Assembly: GCA_028691095.1 (NCBI GenBank)
Contig: JAQUZZ010000103.1
Coordinates: 1-5,847 of the forward strand
Origin: Alistipes sp.
GTDB taxonomy: Bacteria > Bacteroidota > Bacteroidia > Bacteroidales > Rikenellaceae
Direction of reading: 5' to 3'
DNA length: 5,847 nt
Shown piece after piece: positions 1 through 5,847 of this stretch (its first letter is position 1; each line of letters opens with the position of its first letter). The notes beneath the pieces are model-generated. The model searched no databases. It was not told where the DNA came from and was given only the letters and a program-made list of their open reading frames with translations. A program made the translations under genes and the position numbers.

Positions 1-120
1 AACAATCCGGCCGACAAGAAAAATCGCAGCTTGGTGCGTAAACATTATGCCCAGATGCGTCGGGACATGATGACTCAGGTCGATGGATTGTTCGAGAAGT
101 TGAGCAACATCTGCAAGTAA
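1..120 (+). CDS. C-terminal end of an unidentified protein (5' truncated)
   Basis: Frame 1 is open from the first base to a TAA at 118-120 and gives 39 residues, ending in EKLSNICK. The visible part is highly charged (KKNR, RKHYAQMRRD) with regularly spaced hydrophobic residues, as expected for one or two amphipathic helices. No catalytic motif, membrane segment or known C-terminal signature is visible, so I assign no function. The gene converges on metK, and the strong hairpin at 327-368 lies about 200 nt downstream of its stop. It could be the end of a helical regulatory or accessory domain, but that is only a guess. Support for coding is the open frame through the window edge, the normal stop, and its position facing metK; the other two plus frames have stops in this stretch or a less protein-like composition. 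Confidence 0.55.
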   Translation, partial: NNPADKKNRSLVRKHYAQMRRDMMTQVDGLFEKLSNICK

Positions 121-326
121 GCATCGTTCCGCATTTCCTCGACGCTTTCTCGGAAAGAGGCACGCGAAGAGTTTCTCGAAAGAAGAGGGATCGGAAGAGA
201 GGGTGAAGTTCTTTCGGAAGCCGAATCAGAGGCCTCGGAAGCAATCCAAATCCCGAAGATCAATCTTCTTGGGCGCAAGTAAGAATGTAGGGGCTTGTGT
301 GCATAACGCGAAAGGATCGGATACAA
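121..326. other. Gene-poor purine-rich spacer between the truncated gene and the metK terminator
   Basis: I see no convincing gene here. The open stretches on either strand (for example an Arg/Lys/Ser-rich reading from 203 on the plus strand, and one on the minus strand at 75-326) have low-complexity composition, no recognisable domain, and run into the neighbouring gene or terminator. The plus strand is rich in purines. It carries a loosely repeated small motif: CTTTCTCGGAAAGAGG at 145-160, GTTTCTCGAAAGAAGAGG at 171-188 and CTTTCGGAAG at 211-220, each able to form a very short TTTC/GAAA hairpin. It may be a long 3' untranslated region or remnant sequence. Confidence 0.5.
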
Positions 327-368
327 ATAAAAGATGGACGGTAGATCACTCTACCGTCCATCTTTTAT
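327..368 (-). terminator. Strong hairpin terminator downstream of metK, possibly bidirectional
   Basis: Positions 327-345 and 350-368 are exact reverse complements (19 bp, from ATAAAAGATGG to CCATCTTTTAT) around the four-base loop TCAC. On the minus strand the hairpin begins 21 nt after the metK stop, and its descending arm ends in CTTTTATTTG, giving a T-rich exit. On the plus strand the arm ends in CTTTTAT, so it could also stop the transcript from the truncated gene at 1-120. A/T flanks around a G/C-containing core between converging genes are typical of an intrinsic bidirectional terminator. The stem is longer than most and has no mismatch. Confidence 0.88.
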
Positions 369-389
369 GGTGCCTATATGCAAGCGGGG

Positions 390-1682
390 TTAGCAGTCGA
401 AGGCTTTTTTGAGCTTCTCAACGGCGTCCAGTTTCTCCCAACCGAAGAATTCGATCTGTTTTTTGACCTCTTTTCCCTGCTCGAAGAGGGTGGCCTCCTC
501 GGTGTAGGGACGATTGCCAAAGTGGCCGTAAGATGCGGTGGCCTCAAAGATCGGGTACTTCAGCCCAAACTGACGTACAATGGCGGCAGGGCGCAGGTCA
601 AACAAGTCGTTGAGGCGTGCAGCGATCTCTCCGTCGGTGATGCCTTTGAGTTTGCAGGTTCCGGCAGTGTTGACATAGATGCTGAGCGGTTGTGCGATGC
701 CGATGGCATAGGCAAGTTGCACCAAAGCCTCGTCGGCAATGCCGGCAGCTACTAAATTCTTGGCGATGTGCCGTGCGGCATAGGCTGCACTACGATCGAC
801 CTTGGAGCTATCTTTGCCGGAGAAGGCGCCTCCTCCGTGACCGCCGCGACCCCCATAGGTGTCAACGATGATTTTACGTCCGGTGAGTCCCGTGTCGCCG
901 TGAGGGCCTCCGATGACGAATTTTCCGGTCGGATTGACATGCAGAATGTAGTGGTCGTCGATCAACTGAGCCAGACAGTCTCCTGCTCTTTCGAGGCGTG
1001 CCTTGGTGCGGGGGATCAGGATGTTGTGCACATCCTCCTTGATCTTGGCACACATGGCTTGCTCAGCGGCTTTCTCGCTGCCGGCTTGAGCCGCAGTGAT
1101 GAACTCGTCGTGTTGCGTGGAGACGACGATGGTGTGTACGCGGAGCGGCTTGTTGTTGTCGTCGTACTCAATGGTTACTTGACTCTTGGCGTCGGGACGC
1201 AGGTAGGTCATCTCTTTGCCTTCGCGACGGATGACGGCCAACTCTTTGAGGATGACGTGAGAGAGGATCAGCGTTGCCGGCATCAACTCCTTGGTCTCGG
1301 AGCAGGCGTAGCCGAACATGATTCCTTGGTCGCCGGCGCCTTGCTCCTCTTCGGTTTCGCGAACGACACCCTGGTTGATGTCGGAAGATTGTTCGTGAAT
1401 GGCCGAGAAGACGCCGCAGGAGTTGCCGTCGAACCGATAGTCGCTCTTGGTGTAGCCGATGCGGTTGATCACGCGACGCGCCACATCCTGAACGTCGACA
1501 TAGGCGTCGGAGCGTACCTCACCTGCAACCACAACCATTCCGGTGGTGCAGAGGGTCTCGCAAGCTACTTTTGAATTGGGGTCGTGACGAAGAAATTCGT
1601 CCAAGATGGCATCGGAAATCTGATCCGATATTTTGTCAGGATGTCCCTCGGACACTGACTCAGAGGTGAATAAGAATCCCAT
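390..1682 (-). CDS. metK: S-adenosylmethionine synthetase (methionine adenosyltransferase)
   Basis: Cytosolic enzyme that makes S-adenosylmethionine from methionine and ATP, releasing phosphate and diphosphate; the family works as a homotetramer and needs Mg2+ and K+. The 430-residue product shows the family motifs in order: [10 protein letters not shown] near residues 11-20 (His14, Asp16 and Lys17 of the ATP site), the first signature [12 protein letters not shown] at 115-126, a [20 protein letters not shown] block at about 249-270, and the second signature, the glycine-rich loop GGGAFSGKD, at 283-291, followed by [10 protein letters not shown]. It is longer than the roughly 384-residue E. 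coli enzyme; to my knowledge forms of about 430 residues are normal in Bacteroidales. The start at 1682 is chosen because [16 protein letters not shown] is the usual N-terminus. The ATG follows an A/T-only stretch without a Shine-Dalgarno, as expected in Bacteroidota. A promoter and SAM-II-like element lie upstream and a strong terminator downstream, suggesting a single-gene, SAM-controlled transcript. The gene looks intact. Confidence 0.98.
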   Translation of the reverse strand: MGFLFTSESVSEGHPDKISDQISDAILDEFLRHDPNSKVACETLCTTGMVVVAGEVRSDAYVDVQDVARRVINRIGYTKSDYRFDGNSCGVFSAIHEQSSDINQGVVRETEEEQGAGDQGIMFGYACSETKELMPATLILSHVILKELAVIRREGKEMTYLRPDAKSQVTIEYDDNNKPLRVHTIVVSTQHDEFITAAQAGSEKAAEQAMCAKIKEDVHNILIPRTKARLERAGDCLAQLIDDHYILHVNPTGKFVIGGPHGDTGLTGRKIIVDTYGGRGGHGGGAFSGKDSSKVDRSAAYAARHIAKNLVAAGIADEALVQLAYAIGIAQPLSIYVNTAGTCKLKGITDGEIAARLNDLFDLRPAAIVRQFGLKYPIFEATASYGHFGNRPYTEEATLFEQGKEVKKQIEFFGWEKLDAVEKLKKAFDC

Positions 1683-1742
1683 TTTTAAAATTTTAAATGT
1701 GAAAGGTTTTAAAATGGGAAAAACTCAGCTGTTGTAAAAGGC

Positions 1743-1771
1743 AAAAAAGAGCAAATACTATTTTAGCATTT
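1743..1771 (-). promoter_or_regulatory. Alternative hairpin plus T tract overlapping the aptamer core (possible expression platform)
   Basis: On the minus strand AAATGCTA (1771-1764) can pair with TAGTATTT (1760-1753) across an AAA loop: eight pairs, one of them G-T. After GCTC comes a run of six T (1748-1743). The 5' arm includes TGCTA of the riboswitch core, so this hairpin and the ligand-bound pseudoknot cannot form together. The stem is A/T rich and weak, so a terminator role is uncertain. It may instead be an anti-structure or a chance pairing. Confidence 0.35.
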
Positions 1772-1807
1772 TTTTCCGTGGTTGCAAGCGGCCAAATCTT
1801 TCCACAA
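1761..1807 (-). ncRNA. SAM-II-type riboswitch aptamer in the metK leader
   Basis: On the minus strand a P1 stem is formed by TTGTGG (1807-1802) and CCACGG (1781-1776): four Watson-Crick pairs plus two G-T pairs. The 20-nt loop contains AAAGATTTG (1801-1793) and GCTTGCA (1789-1783). After an A-rich linker comes TGCTAAA (1768-1762), whose TGC can pair with GCA in the loop (1785-1783) to close an H-type pseudoknot. Order and wording match what I remember of the SAM-II (metA) consensus: P1, GAUUU in the loop, UUGCA before the closing arm, A-rich linker, then GCUAAA, where the GAUUU and GCUAAA segments form the SAM pocket. Location in the leader of the SAM synthase gene supports the call. SAM-II is best known from Alphaproteobacteria; I believe Bacteroidota members are also known. 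No covariance search was run. Confidence 0.85.
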
Positions 1808-1828
1808 TTCGTGATCATTGAATCGGTG

Positions 1829-1859
1829 CAAAGATAAAATCTTATTTTTGAATTTCCAA
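1829..1859 (-). promoter_or_regulatory. Bacteroidota-type promoter for metK
   Basis: Read on the minus strand, TTG (1859-1857) is followed after 20 nt by TATCTTTG (1836-1829), a perfect match to the Bacteroidota primary-sigma -7 element TAnnTTTG with the expected -33 TTG spacing. Transcription would start near 1822-1825, leaving a leader of about 140 nt that begins shortly before the riboswitch P1 stem. This position is what a leader-encoded aptamer requires. Confidence 0.72.
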
Positions 1860-1969
1860 TTTCGCTCCATAAGATTTGTTATCCGGCCTTCAATCTGCCT
1901 TTAAGCACAGTGTGTTACATACATCGGCATATACCGTGATCCAAAGGCTCAAACCTTCTTTTCGGTCAT
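1860..1969. other. Spacer between the tamL stop and the metK promoter
   Basis: No coding sequence and no convincing intrinsic terminator for the tamL transcript were found here. The only self-complementary stretch seen is CGGTATATGCCG near 1926-1937, which is too small to call. Readthrough from tamL into metK therefore cannot be excluded. Confidence 0.4.
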
Positions 1970-4402
1970 TTAGAAAGGATAACCCACCCCGAAGTTGAGG
2001 GTGGTGTTCTTGATCCGGAAGTTGTGAATCCATCGTTCGCCGACCACTTGATTGGGGTCATGCAGTTTGATACCCCAATCGACACGGAAGACGAAGAAGT
2101 TGAAGTCAAAGCGTACGCCCAATCCCGTGTTGAAGCCCAGTTGTTTGTAGAAACGGTCGATGCGAAAGAGCCCCTCGTAGTCGTAAGCGCCCTGATTCAT
2201 AAACCAAATGTTGCCGACGTCGAAAAAGACCGCTCCATGCAGAATGCCCCACACCGGAAAGCGCGCTTCGAGATTGGTCTCCAATTTAAAGTTGCCCAAC
2301 TGACTGGGGTAGATCATTCCCACGGGGAGTCGTTCATTTCCGGGCCCTAAGGTGCGAGCCAGCCAACCGCGCATGCTGTTGCTTCCGCCGCAATAGAAGA
2401 GCCGCTCAAAGGGAATGGAGCTTGCATTGCCATAGGCGTAGCCCCAGCCACCATAGAAACGGTAGACCAGTGAGGTTTTGGGCCCTAAAAGAAACTTCTT
2501 TGTCAGATTGACATCAATACGCAGGTATTGGGCATAACGGATTCCAAAGAGTTCGCGATAGTAAGTGTTATCCCATACCGAAAAGGAAACGGGAGCATTG
2601 AACAACCGACTGAGTCCGTCGATCAGGTTGCCGTTGAACTCGAAATTGGTGCGCAGGGTGAAGGTTCCGTCTCCTCCCAATCCCCGATGGTTGTTGTAGA
2701 TGTAGGAGCCTGAGAGTCCGGCGATCAACTGCGATTCGTAACTGTGTTCGAGATAGGGATTCTCTAACTCGTTCAAGAAATCCTCGTTCACGTCTTTCAT
2801 GTTGACAATGCTGATGTCAATGGGGCGGAGTACAAACGAACTGTTGCGTTTGTTGCTCCAACTGTATCCCCAGACGCCACTGCCTAAATTGCGATGGTAG
2901 TAGGGGCGTCGCTGTACGTTGTAGTTGAATTCCAGTTTGGTGCGTGGGTTGACAGCTCGATTGTATCGGTTGGAGTGCCATGGGGTCAGCAGGCGAGGGA
3001 ACGAGAGCCCCGCTGTAAATCCCAATTCGTAGGAGTTGCGTTTCCCCTTGATCCGCATAAACTCATAGCCTCCGCGCACCTTCAGATCCAATTGCTCGAC
3101 ACCGCGAAAAATATTACGATTCTGATACCCTACCGTAGCGGTGATTCCGAAATAGTCGGAAGAGGTGGTTCCTTCCAACTCCAAGGAGTAGCTTTGTCGC
3201 AAACCAGGGATGCAGAGAATGTTGCAATCGAGATAGTGCTCGGTGCCGGAACTGGAATGGGCTTGCAGAGAGTCGGACGCTGAGCCGATGTAGGTGATCG
3301 CCTCGGGGACGGAGTCGGTGGAATCGGCCACCTCTGAGAAGAGCACACTGGCACTCTTGTAGTAACCCAGTCGCATGAGGTTGTCATAGGTGCGCTTGAC
3401 CTCCTGTTCATTATAGAGGTAGTTGGGATAGAGTGCGATGGTGCGGCGTAGAATCTCAGGCCGAACATGGATGCGTGTGTCGTAGACGACACTCAGCCCT
3501 TTGTAATACAGCGTGTCGAGTCGACTGAGGTAGAGCGAGTCGGAGATGGCAGAGGAGGGGTTGTAGTTCGGAAGAATGTAGATATTCCGCAGCCGGTAGA
3601 TGCGATTCTGATCCATCCGCGCCTCTCCCTGATCCGAGTAGCTGGCAATCCGCGGTTTGACCACCAAGGTGAGGGCAACCTGATAGGGCGCGATGGTGGT
3701 GTCGGCGATATAGCTTAGGTTGTTGATGGAGAAGTTGTAATAGCCTCTGTTCTTAAGAAAAGAGGCGATGCGACTTCGTTCCTTGTCCAGTTGTGTGGCG
3801 TCGAAGATCATTCCCCGACGGAGCAAGGTGTGGCTCGAATCGCTCAGAATGATGGCGCGCAGCGAGGAGTCGCGGAAGGCGTAGGCAATGGAGTCGACGC
3901 GGTAGGGTGTTCCGGGGGTAGCGATGTAGGTGACGCGTGCTTTGCGTTTGGCGGTGTCTACCTTGAAGGTGGTGGTGGCGTTCAGGAAGCCTTTGCCCTG
4001 AAGATAGATCCGCATTCCCGATGCAGAGTGTGTCGTGAGGGCAGAATCCAACAAGATGGGCGCTTTCCCTAAGCGCCGTTTGAAACGATTCCATCCGTTA
4101 TTTTTGGTGGTGTCGACACTGTTGTAGACCCAGATATAAAAATTGGTTCCCAAAAACCGGTGGGTGGGATATTGACGGACAAAGGGACCCAGATCCGTGG
4201 CGGGGATCCGCTCTTTCTTCTCCAGATCCGGATTCTCGGGCGTCTGGATCTTGACGCGGGAAAGAAGGTATTGATTGTCTGACAGATGTTTGGTGGCGCT
4301 GCATCCGCTACTTCCCAGAATCCAACACAGACTCCCCGCGATCAGAAGCAGAGCGCGCAAGGAGAGAGTCGTGTGGCGTATCGGAAGAGAGAAACGGAGC
4401 AT
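1970..4402 (-). CDS. tamL: TamL-type outer-membrane assembly lipoprotein (BamA/TamA, Omp85 family)
   Basis: An 810-residue outer-membrane protein of the Omp85 superfamily. Residues 1-33 form a lipoprotein signal peptide (Arg residues, hydrophobic LRALLLIAGSLCWIL, then SSGC), predicting a lipidated Cys34. The next motif, CSATKHLSDNQYLL, is typical of the Bacteroidota TamA-like lipoprotein TamL. Residues of roughly 40-390 contain POTRA-like beta segments such as YRVDSIAYAF and YRLRNIYILP. From about residue 400 to the end it is a 16-strand type beta-barrel, with the Omp85 loop-6 hallmark RGW in GGSNSMRGW (672-680), FFDVGNIW (726-733), and a final strand ending in GVGYPF with terminal Phe. Family knowledge: TamA-like proteins work with the inner-membrane-anchored TamB in outer-membrane protein insertion or lipid traffic; the precise role of TamL is less settled. 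The gene starts 9 nt after the nitroreductase stop, suggesting cotranscription. No tamB lies on either side within the window, although it is often adjacent. A non-Tam Omp85 lipoprotein is the main alternative. Confidence 0.9.
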   Translation of the reverse strand: MLRFSLPIRHTTLSLRALLLIAGSLCWILGSSGCSATKHLSDNQYLLSRVKIQTPENPDLEKKERIPATDLGPFVRQYPTHRFLGTNFYIWVYNSVDTTKNNGWNRFKRRLGKAPILLDSALTTHSASGMRIYLQGKGFLNATTTFKVDTAKRKARVTYIATPGTPYRVDSIAYAFRDSSLRAIILSDSSHTLLRRGMIFDATQLDKERSRIASFLKNRGYYNFSINNLSYIADTTIAPYQVALTLVVKPRIASYSDQGEARMDQNRIYRLRNIYILPNYNPSSAISDSLYLSRLDTLYYKGLSVVYDTRIHVRPEILRRTIALYPNYLYNEQEVKRTYDNLMRLGYYKSASVLFSEVADSTDSVPEAITYIGSASDSLQAHSSSGTEHYLDCNILCIPGLRQSYSLELEGTTSSDYFGITATVGYQNRNIFRGVEQLDLKVRGGYEFMRIKGKRNSYELGFTAGLSFPRLLTPWHSNRYNRAVNPRTKLEFNYNVQRRPYYHRNLGSGVWGYSWSNKRNSSFVLRPIDISIVNMKDVNEDFLNELENPYLEHSYESQLIAGLSGSYIYNNHRGLGGDGTFTLRTNFEFNGNLIDGLSRLFNAPVSFSVWDNTYYRELFGIRYAQYLRIDVNLTKKFLLGPKTSLVYRFYGGWGYAYGNASSIPFERLFYCGGSNSMRGWLARTLGPGNERLPVGMIYPSQLGNFKLETNLEARFPVWGILHGAVFFDVGNIWFMNQGAYDYEGLFRIDRFYKQLGFNTGLGVRFDFNFFVFRVDWGIKLHDPNQVVGERWIHNFRIKNTTLNFGVGYPF

Positions 4403-4411
4403 AGGGTGGGG

Positions 4412-5176
4412 TTACTTCTGTTGGGATGCGTCTTGCTCAAAGAAGCCTTGACGACAGAGCGTCTCAAAATATTTGCGCGAAAAGAGCAGGTTGTCTGCTG
4501 CCGTATAGCGTCGTTCGGTGAAGATCTGCGCTAAGTTGGGAAGTTGATTGGCCTCCAACAGGGCGGCAGTTTCGGCAGATTGCTCCTTCGCGGCCCACAA
4601 TACGTTGAGGCGTTCGGGGGTATAGGGTTGGTAGTGTTCGCGATGGATCACAGCCTCCAAGGGCAGTCGGTCGGTGAGGGGGGGCATTTGCTGGGGGTAA
4701 CCCAAGGTGACAGTGGTCACCGGAAGCACCCCTCGCGGGAGCTTCAATACCTCGATGATTTCGGGCGCATTGTAGGTCGTCGTGCCTAAATAGCAGATTC
4801 CTAAGCCTTGCGCTTCGGCCGATAGGCAGACGTTCTGTGCGGCCAGTGTGGTGTCGATGAGGCTATTGACAAACCATACGAAGTTGTCGTATTGCGGGTG
4901 AGCCTCCCGCAGACGACACCAAGCCGAGAAACGGTGGATGTCGGCACAGAAGGTGAGTACCACCGGCGCTTGGGTAACCATCGGTTGATTGAAATGGCAG
5001 GGCGCCAGTCGCGCTTTTTGCTGTGCATCCGTGGTGACCAAAATGCTATACAACTGCATATTGCCAGTGGTGGAGGCACGGGTTCCGGCTTCCAAGATAT
5101 GAGAGAGAAGGGTCTCGTCAATGGGTTGATCGGTGTAGCTTCGCACCGAGCGGTGTTCAAAAATCGGATCTTTCAT
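4412..5176 (-). CDS. Nitroreductase-family FMN oxidoreductase (NfsA/FRP-like)
   Basis: A 254-residue cytosolic flavoprotein expected to bind FMN and use NAD(P)H to reduce nitro compounds, quinones or flavins; the physiological substrate is unknown. Visible features: the N-terminal HRSVRSY (residues 8-14), whose Arg and Ser residues contact FMN phosphate in the family; ASTTGNMQ (34-41), a second FMN-contacting segment; a helix around 100-123 (FVNSLIDTTLAAQNVCLSAE); and GLGICYLGTTTYN (124-136), the glycine-rich segment over the flavin, followed by PVTTVTLGYP (152-161). Length and the C-terminal extension after about 165 fit NfsA/FRP-like enzymes rather than the shorter NfsB type. The start at 5176 is chosen because the family motif begins a few residues inside; no Shine-Dalgarno is present. 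It is first in a probable two-gene unit with tamL and is divergent from dapF. No link in function to tamL is evident, so the pairing may be only transcriptional. The gene looks intact. Confidence 0.92.
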   Translation of the reverse strand: MKDPIFEHRSVRSYTDQPIDETLLSHILEAGTRASTTGNMQLYSILVTTDAQQKARLAPCHFNQPMVTQAPVVLTFCADIHRFSAWCRLREAHPQYDNFVWFVNSLIDTTLAAQNVCLSAEAQGLGICYLGTTTYNAPEIIEVLKLPRGVLPVTTVTLGYPQQMPPLTDRLPLEAVIHREHYQPYTPERLNVLWAAKEQSAETAALLEANQLPNLAQIFTERRYTAADNLLFSRKYFETLCRQGFFEQDASQQK

Positions 5177-5339
5177 GCTGTTGCGCTTGTGTATAAACCA
5201 GGACTATGCGGGCGGTAAAGCTGGAAAAATCAACTTGAAAATTGTGTAACCTACTTTAACGTGAGTTCGGTAATTGCTCCTCAGCGGTATTATGAGTTCG
5301 AACCATGCTCTTCCTCACGTTACTTTACCTAAAGATAGA

Positions 5340-5369
5340 CAAAGATCCGTTAATTTTTTGGAACCTCAA
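5340..5369 (-). promoter_or_regulatory. Candidate promoter for the nitroreductase-tamL unit
   Basis: On the minus strand TTG (5369-5367) is followed after 19 nt by GATCTTTG (5347-5340), one mismatch from the Bacteroidota -7 consensus TAnnTTTG. The start would fall near 5333 and leave a leader of about 155 nt, which would place the inverted repeat 5257-5322 inside the leader. It is a weak call because the first base of the -7 element is wrong and the leader is long. Confidence 0.35.
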
Positions 5370-5390
5370 GCAGATTCTGAAAAAAATAGC

Positions 5391-5398
5391 CATCTTTG
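5391..5398 (+). promoter_or_regulatory. Candidate -7 element for dapF
   Basis: CATCTTTG is one mismatch from TAnnTTTG and lies 21 nt before the dapF ATG, so transcription would start roughly 15 nt upstream of the gene. No TTG is seen at the right distance; the nearest (5358-5360) is 30 nt away. The call is tentative. Confidence 0.3.
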
Positions 5399-5419
5399 TG
5401 AAGATAAAAACGTACGATC

Positions 5420-5847
5420 ATGGAGTTTTATAAGTATCACGGAGCGGGGAATGATTTTGTGCTGATTGACAATCGGACGTTGTGTTTCGAGGCTTCGCGG
5501 GAACGGGTGGCCGCCTTGTGTCACCGACGGACGGGTGTCGGAGCCGATGGCTTGATGCTGTTGGAGTCGGACGAGCAGCAGGAGTTTCTCATGCGCTATT
5601 TCAATGCCGATGGAGGCGAGGCCACGATGTGTGGAAACGGAGGACGCTGCATCACCCTCTTTGCGCACCATTTGGGAATTGGGGGTGTGCAAAAACGCTT
5701 CCGAGGCGTCGATGGGGTGCATACTGCCACCGTTTTGTCCGCCGAGGGGGAGTGTGGAACCGTGCGACTGGGCATGACAGAGGTGTCGCAGATGGAGGTC
5801 GCATCCGATTTCTATTTTCTGAATACCGGCTCTCCTCATTATGTAAC
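5420..5847 (+). CDS. dapF: Diaminopimelate epimerase, N-terminal half (3' truncated by window)
   Basis: Cytosolic, cofactor-free epimerase that converts LL-2,6-diaminopimelate to the meso form, the last shared step to lysine and the peptidoglycan crosslinking residue. The first 142 codons are present. MEFYKYHGAGNDFVLIDN at the start is the classic DapF N-terminus and fixes the ATG at 5420. RRTGVGADGLMLLE follows at 36-49, then RYFNADGGEATMCGNGGRC (59-77) with the first catalytic cysteine at 71 in CGNG, and NTGSPHYV at the window edge, the substrate-binding segment before the second half. The second catalytic cysteine lies beyond the window. The pre-start sequence is A-rich without a Shine-Dalgarno. 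In many Bacteroidota dapF is followed by LL-diaminopimelate aminotransferase (dapL); whether that holds here cannot be seen. Confidence 0.97.
   Translation, partial: MEFYKYHGAGNDFVLIDNRTLCFEASRERVAALCHRRTGVGADGLMLLESDEQQEFLMRYFNADGGEATMCGNGGRCITLFAHHLGIGGVQKRFRGVDGVHTATVLSAEGECGTVRLGMTEVSQMEVASDFYFLNTGSPHYV

Larger units (their letters stand above)
5177..5419. promoter_or_regulatory. Divergent control region between the nitroreductase-tamL unit and dapF
   Basis: This 243-nt region separates two divergent start codons and should hold promoters for both. No coding sequence was found. It contains a 9-bp inverted repeat, TAACGTGAG (5257-5265) and CTCACGTTA (5314-5322), 48 nt apart. It also holds short direct repeats: TGAGTTCG at 5262-5269 and 5293-5300, and TACTTTA at 5252-5258 and 5321-5327. 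These could be operator half-sites or chance; no known regulator site is recognised. Confidence 0.5.

Noticed and set aside
327..368. The hairpin as a CRISPR repeat or an insertion-sequence end
   Set aside because: Only one copy is visible, with no spacers, no transposase and no target-site duplication; its position after metK fits a terminator.
75..412. Short open frames on both strands (75-326 minus, 203-412 plus) as possible small genes
   Set aside because: Their composition is biased and no motif is seen. The minus frame overlaps the end of the truncated gene, and the plus frame runs through the terminator hairpin into the end of metK.
768..1574. A 268-codon open frame on the plus strand antisense to metK
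   Set aside because: It lies wholly inside metK, whose motifs are unmistakable; the antisense product is a Val/Gly/Asp-rich sequence with no domain, typical of the reverse of a G/C-rich gene.
1683..1860. SAM-I riboswitch in the metK leader
   Set aside because: The leader is too short for the four-way junction and lacks the SAM-I core; the SAM-II pseudoknot signature fits instead.
3130..4304. Several 60-130 codon frames on the minus strand (3130-3492, 3493-3678, 3753-4094, 4098-4304), considered as fragments of a second gene or a frameshift in tamL
   Set aside because: The tamL frame is uninterrupted for 810 codons with signal peptide, POTRA-like region and barrel in order; the others are out-of-frame readings with Pro/Ser/Arg-rich composition.
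5366..5839. A 157-codon open frame on the minus strand opposite dapF
   Set aside because: The plus strand carries clear DapF motifs including the catalytic CGNG; the opposite reading has no domain and covers the likely dapF promoter.

Overview
The window looks like part of a Bacteroidota chromosome, most likely Bacteroidales and in the Porphyromonas/Tannerella range. Three things point there: an Omp85 protein carrying a lipoprotein signal (TamL type, a Bacteroidota trait), start codons without Shine-Dalgarno sequences, and a promoter matching the Bacteroidota -33/-7 consensus (TTG, about 20 nt, TAnnTTTG). The genus is an inference. The genes are housekeeping and envelope genes; I see no transposase, phage gene, CRISPR array, tRNA or rRNA.

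Layout: (a) 1-120, the last 39 codons of an unidentified plus-strand gene. (b) 121-326, a purine-rich stretch with no convincing gene. (c) 327-368, a perfect 19-bp hairpin, the terminator for metK and possibly for both converging units. (d) 390-1682, minus strand, metK (S-adenosylmethionine synthetase). (e) 1683-1969, the metK leader, holding a promoter and an RNA element that matches the SAM-II riboswitch pseudoknot. (f) 1970-4402, minus strand, a TamL-type BamA/TamA lipoprotein. (g) 4412-5176, minus strand, a nitroreductase 9 nt upstream of tamL and probably in the same transcript. (h) 5177-5419, a divergent control region. (i) 5420-5847, plus strand, the first 142 codons of dapF (diaminopimelate epimerase), cut by the window edge.

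The most informative element is the metK leader. A Bacteroidota-type promoter should start a transcript about 15-20 nt upstream of a compact aptamer with the SAM-II signature: a P1 stem, GATTTG and GCTTGCA in the loop, then an A-rich linker and TGCTAAA. This suggests that SAM feeds back on its own synthase. The aptamer lies about 78 nt from a start codon with no Shine-Dalgarno, so the usual SAM-II mechanism of masking the ribosome site is unlikely. A second hairpin that reuses the TGCTA core and is followed by a T tract could be the expression platform.

The other genes serve the envelope: TamL in outer-membrane protein or lipid assembly, DapF in the last step to meso-diaminopimelate for lysine and peptidoglycan. 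The nitroreductase is a flavin oxidoreductase of unknown substrate.
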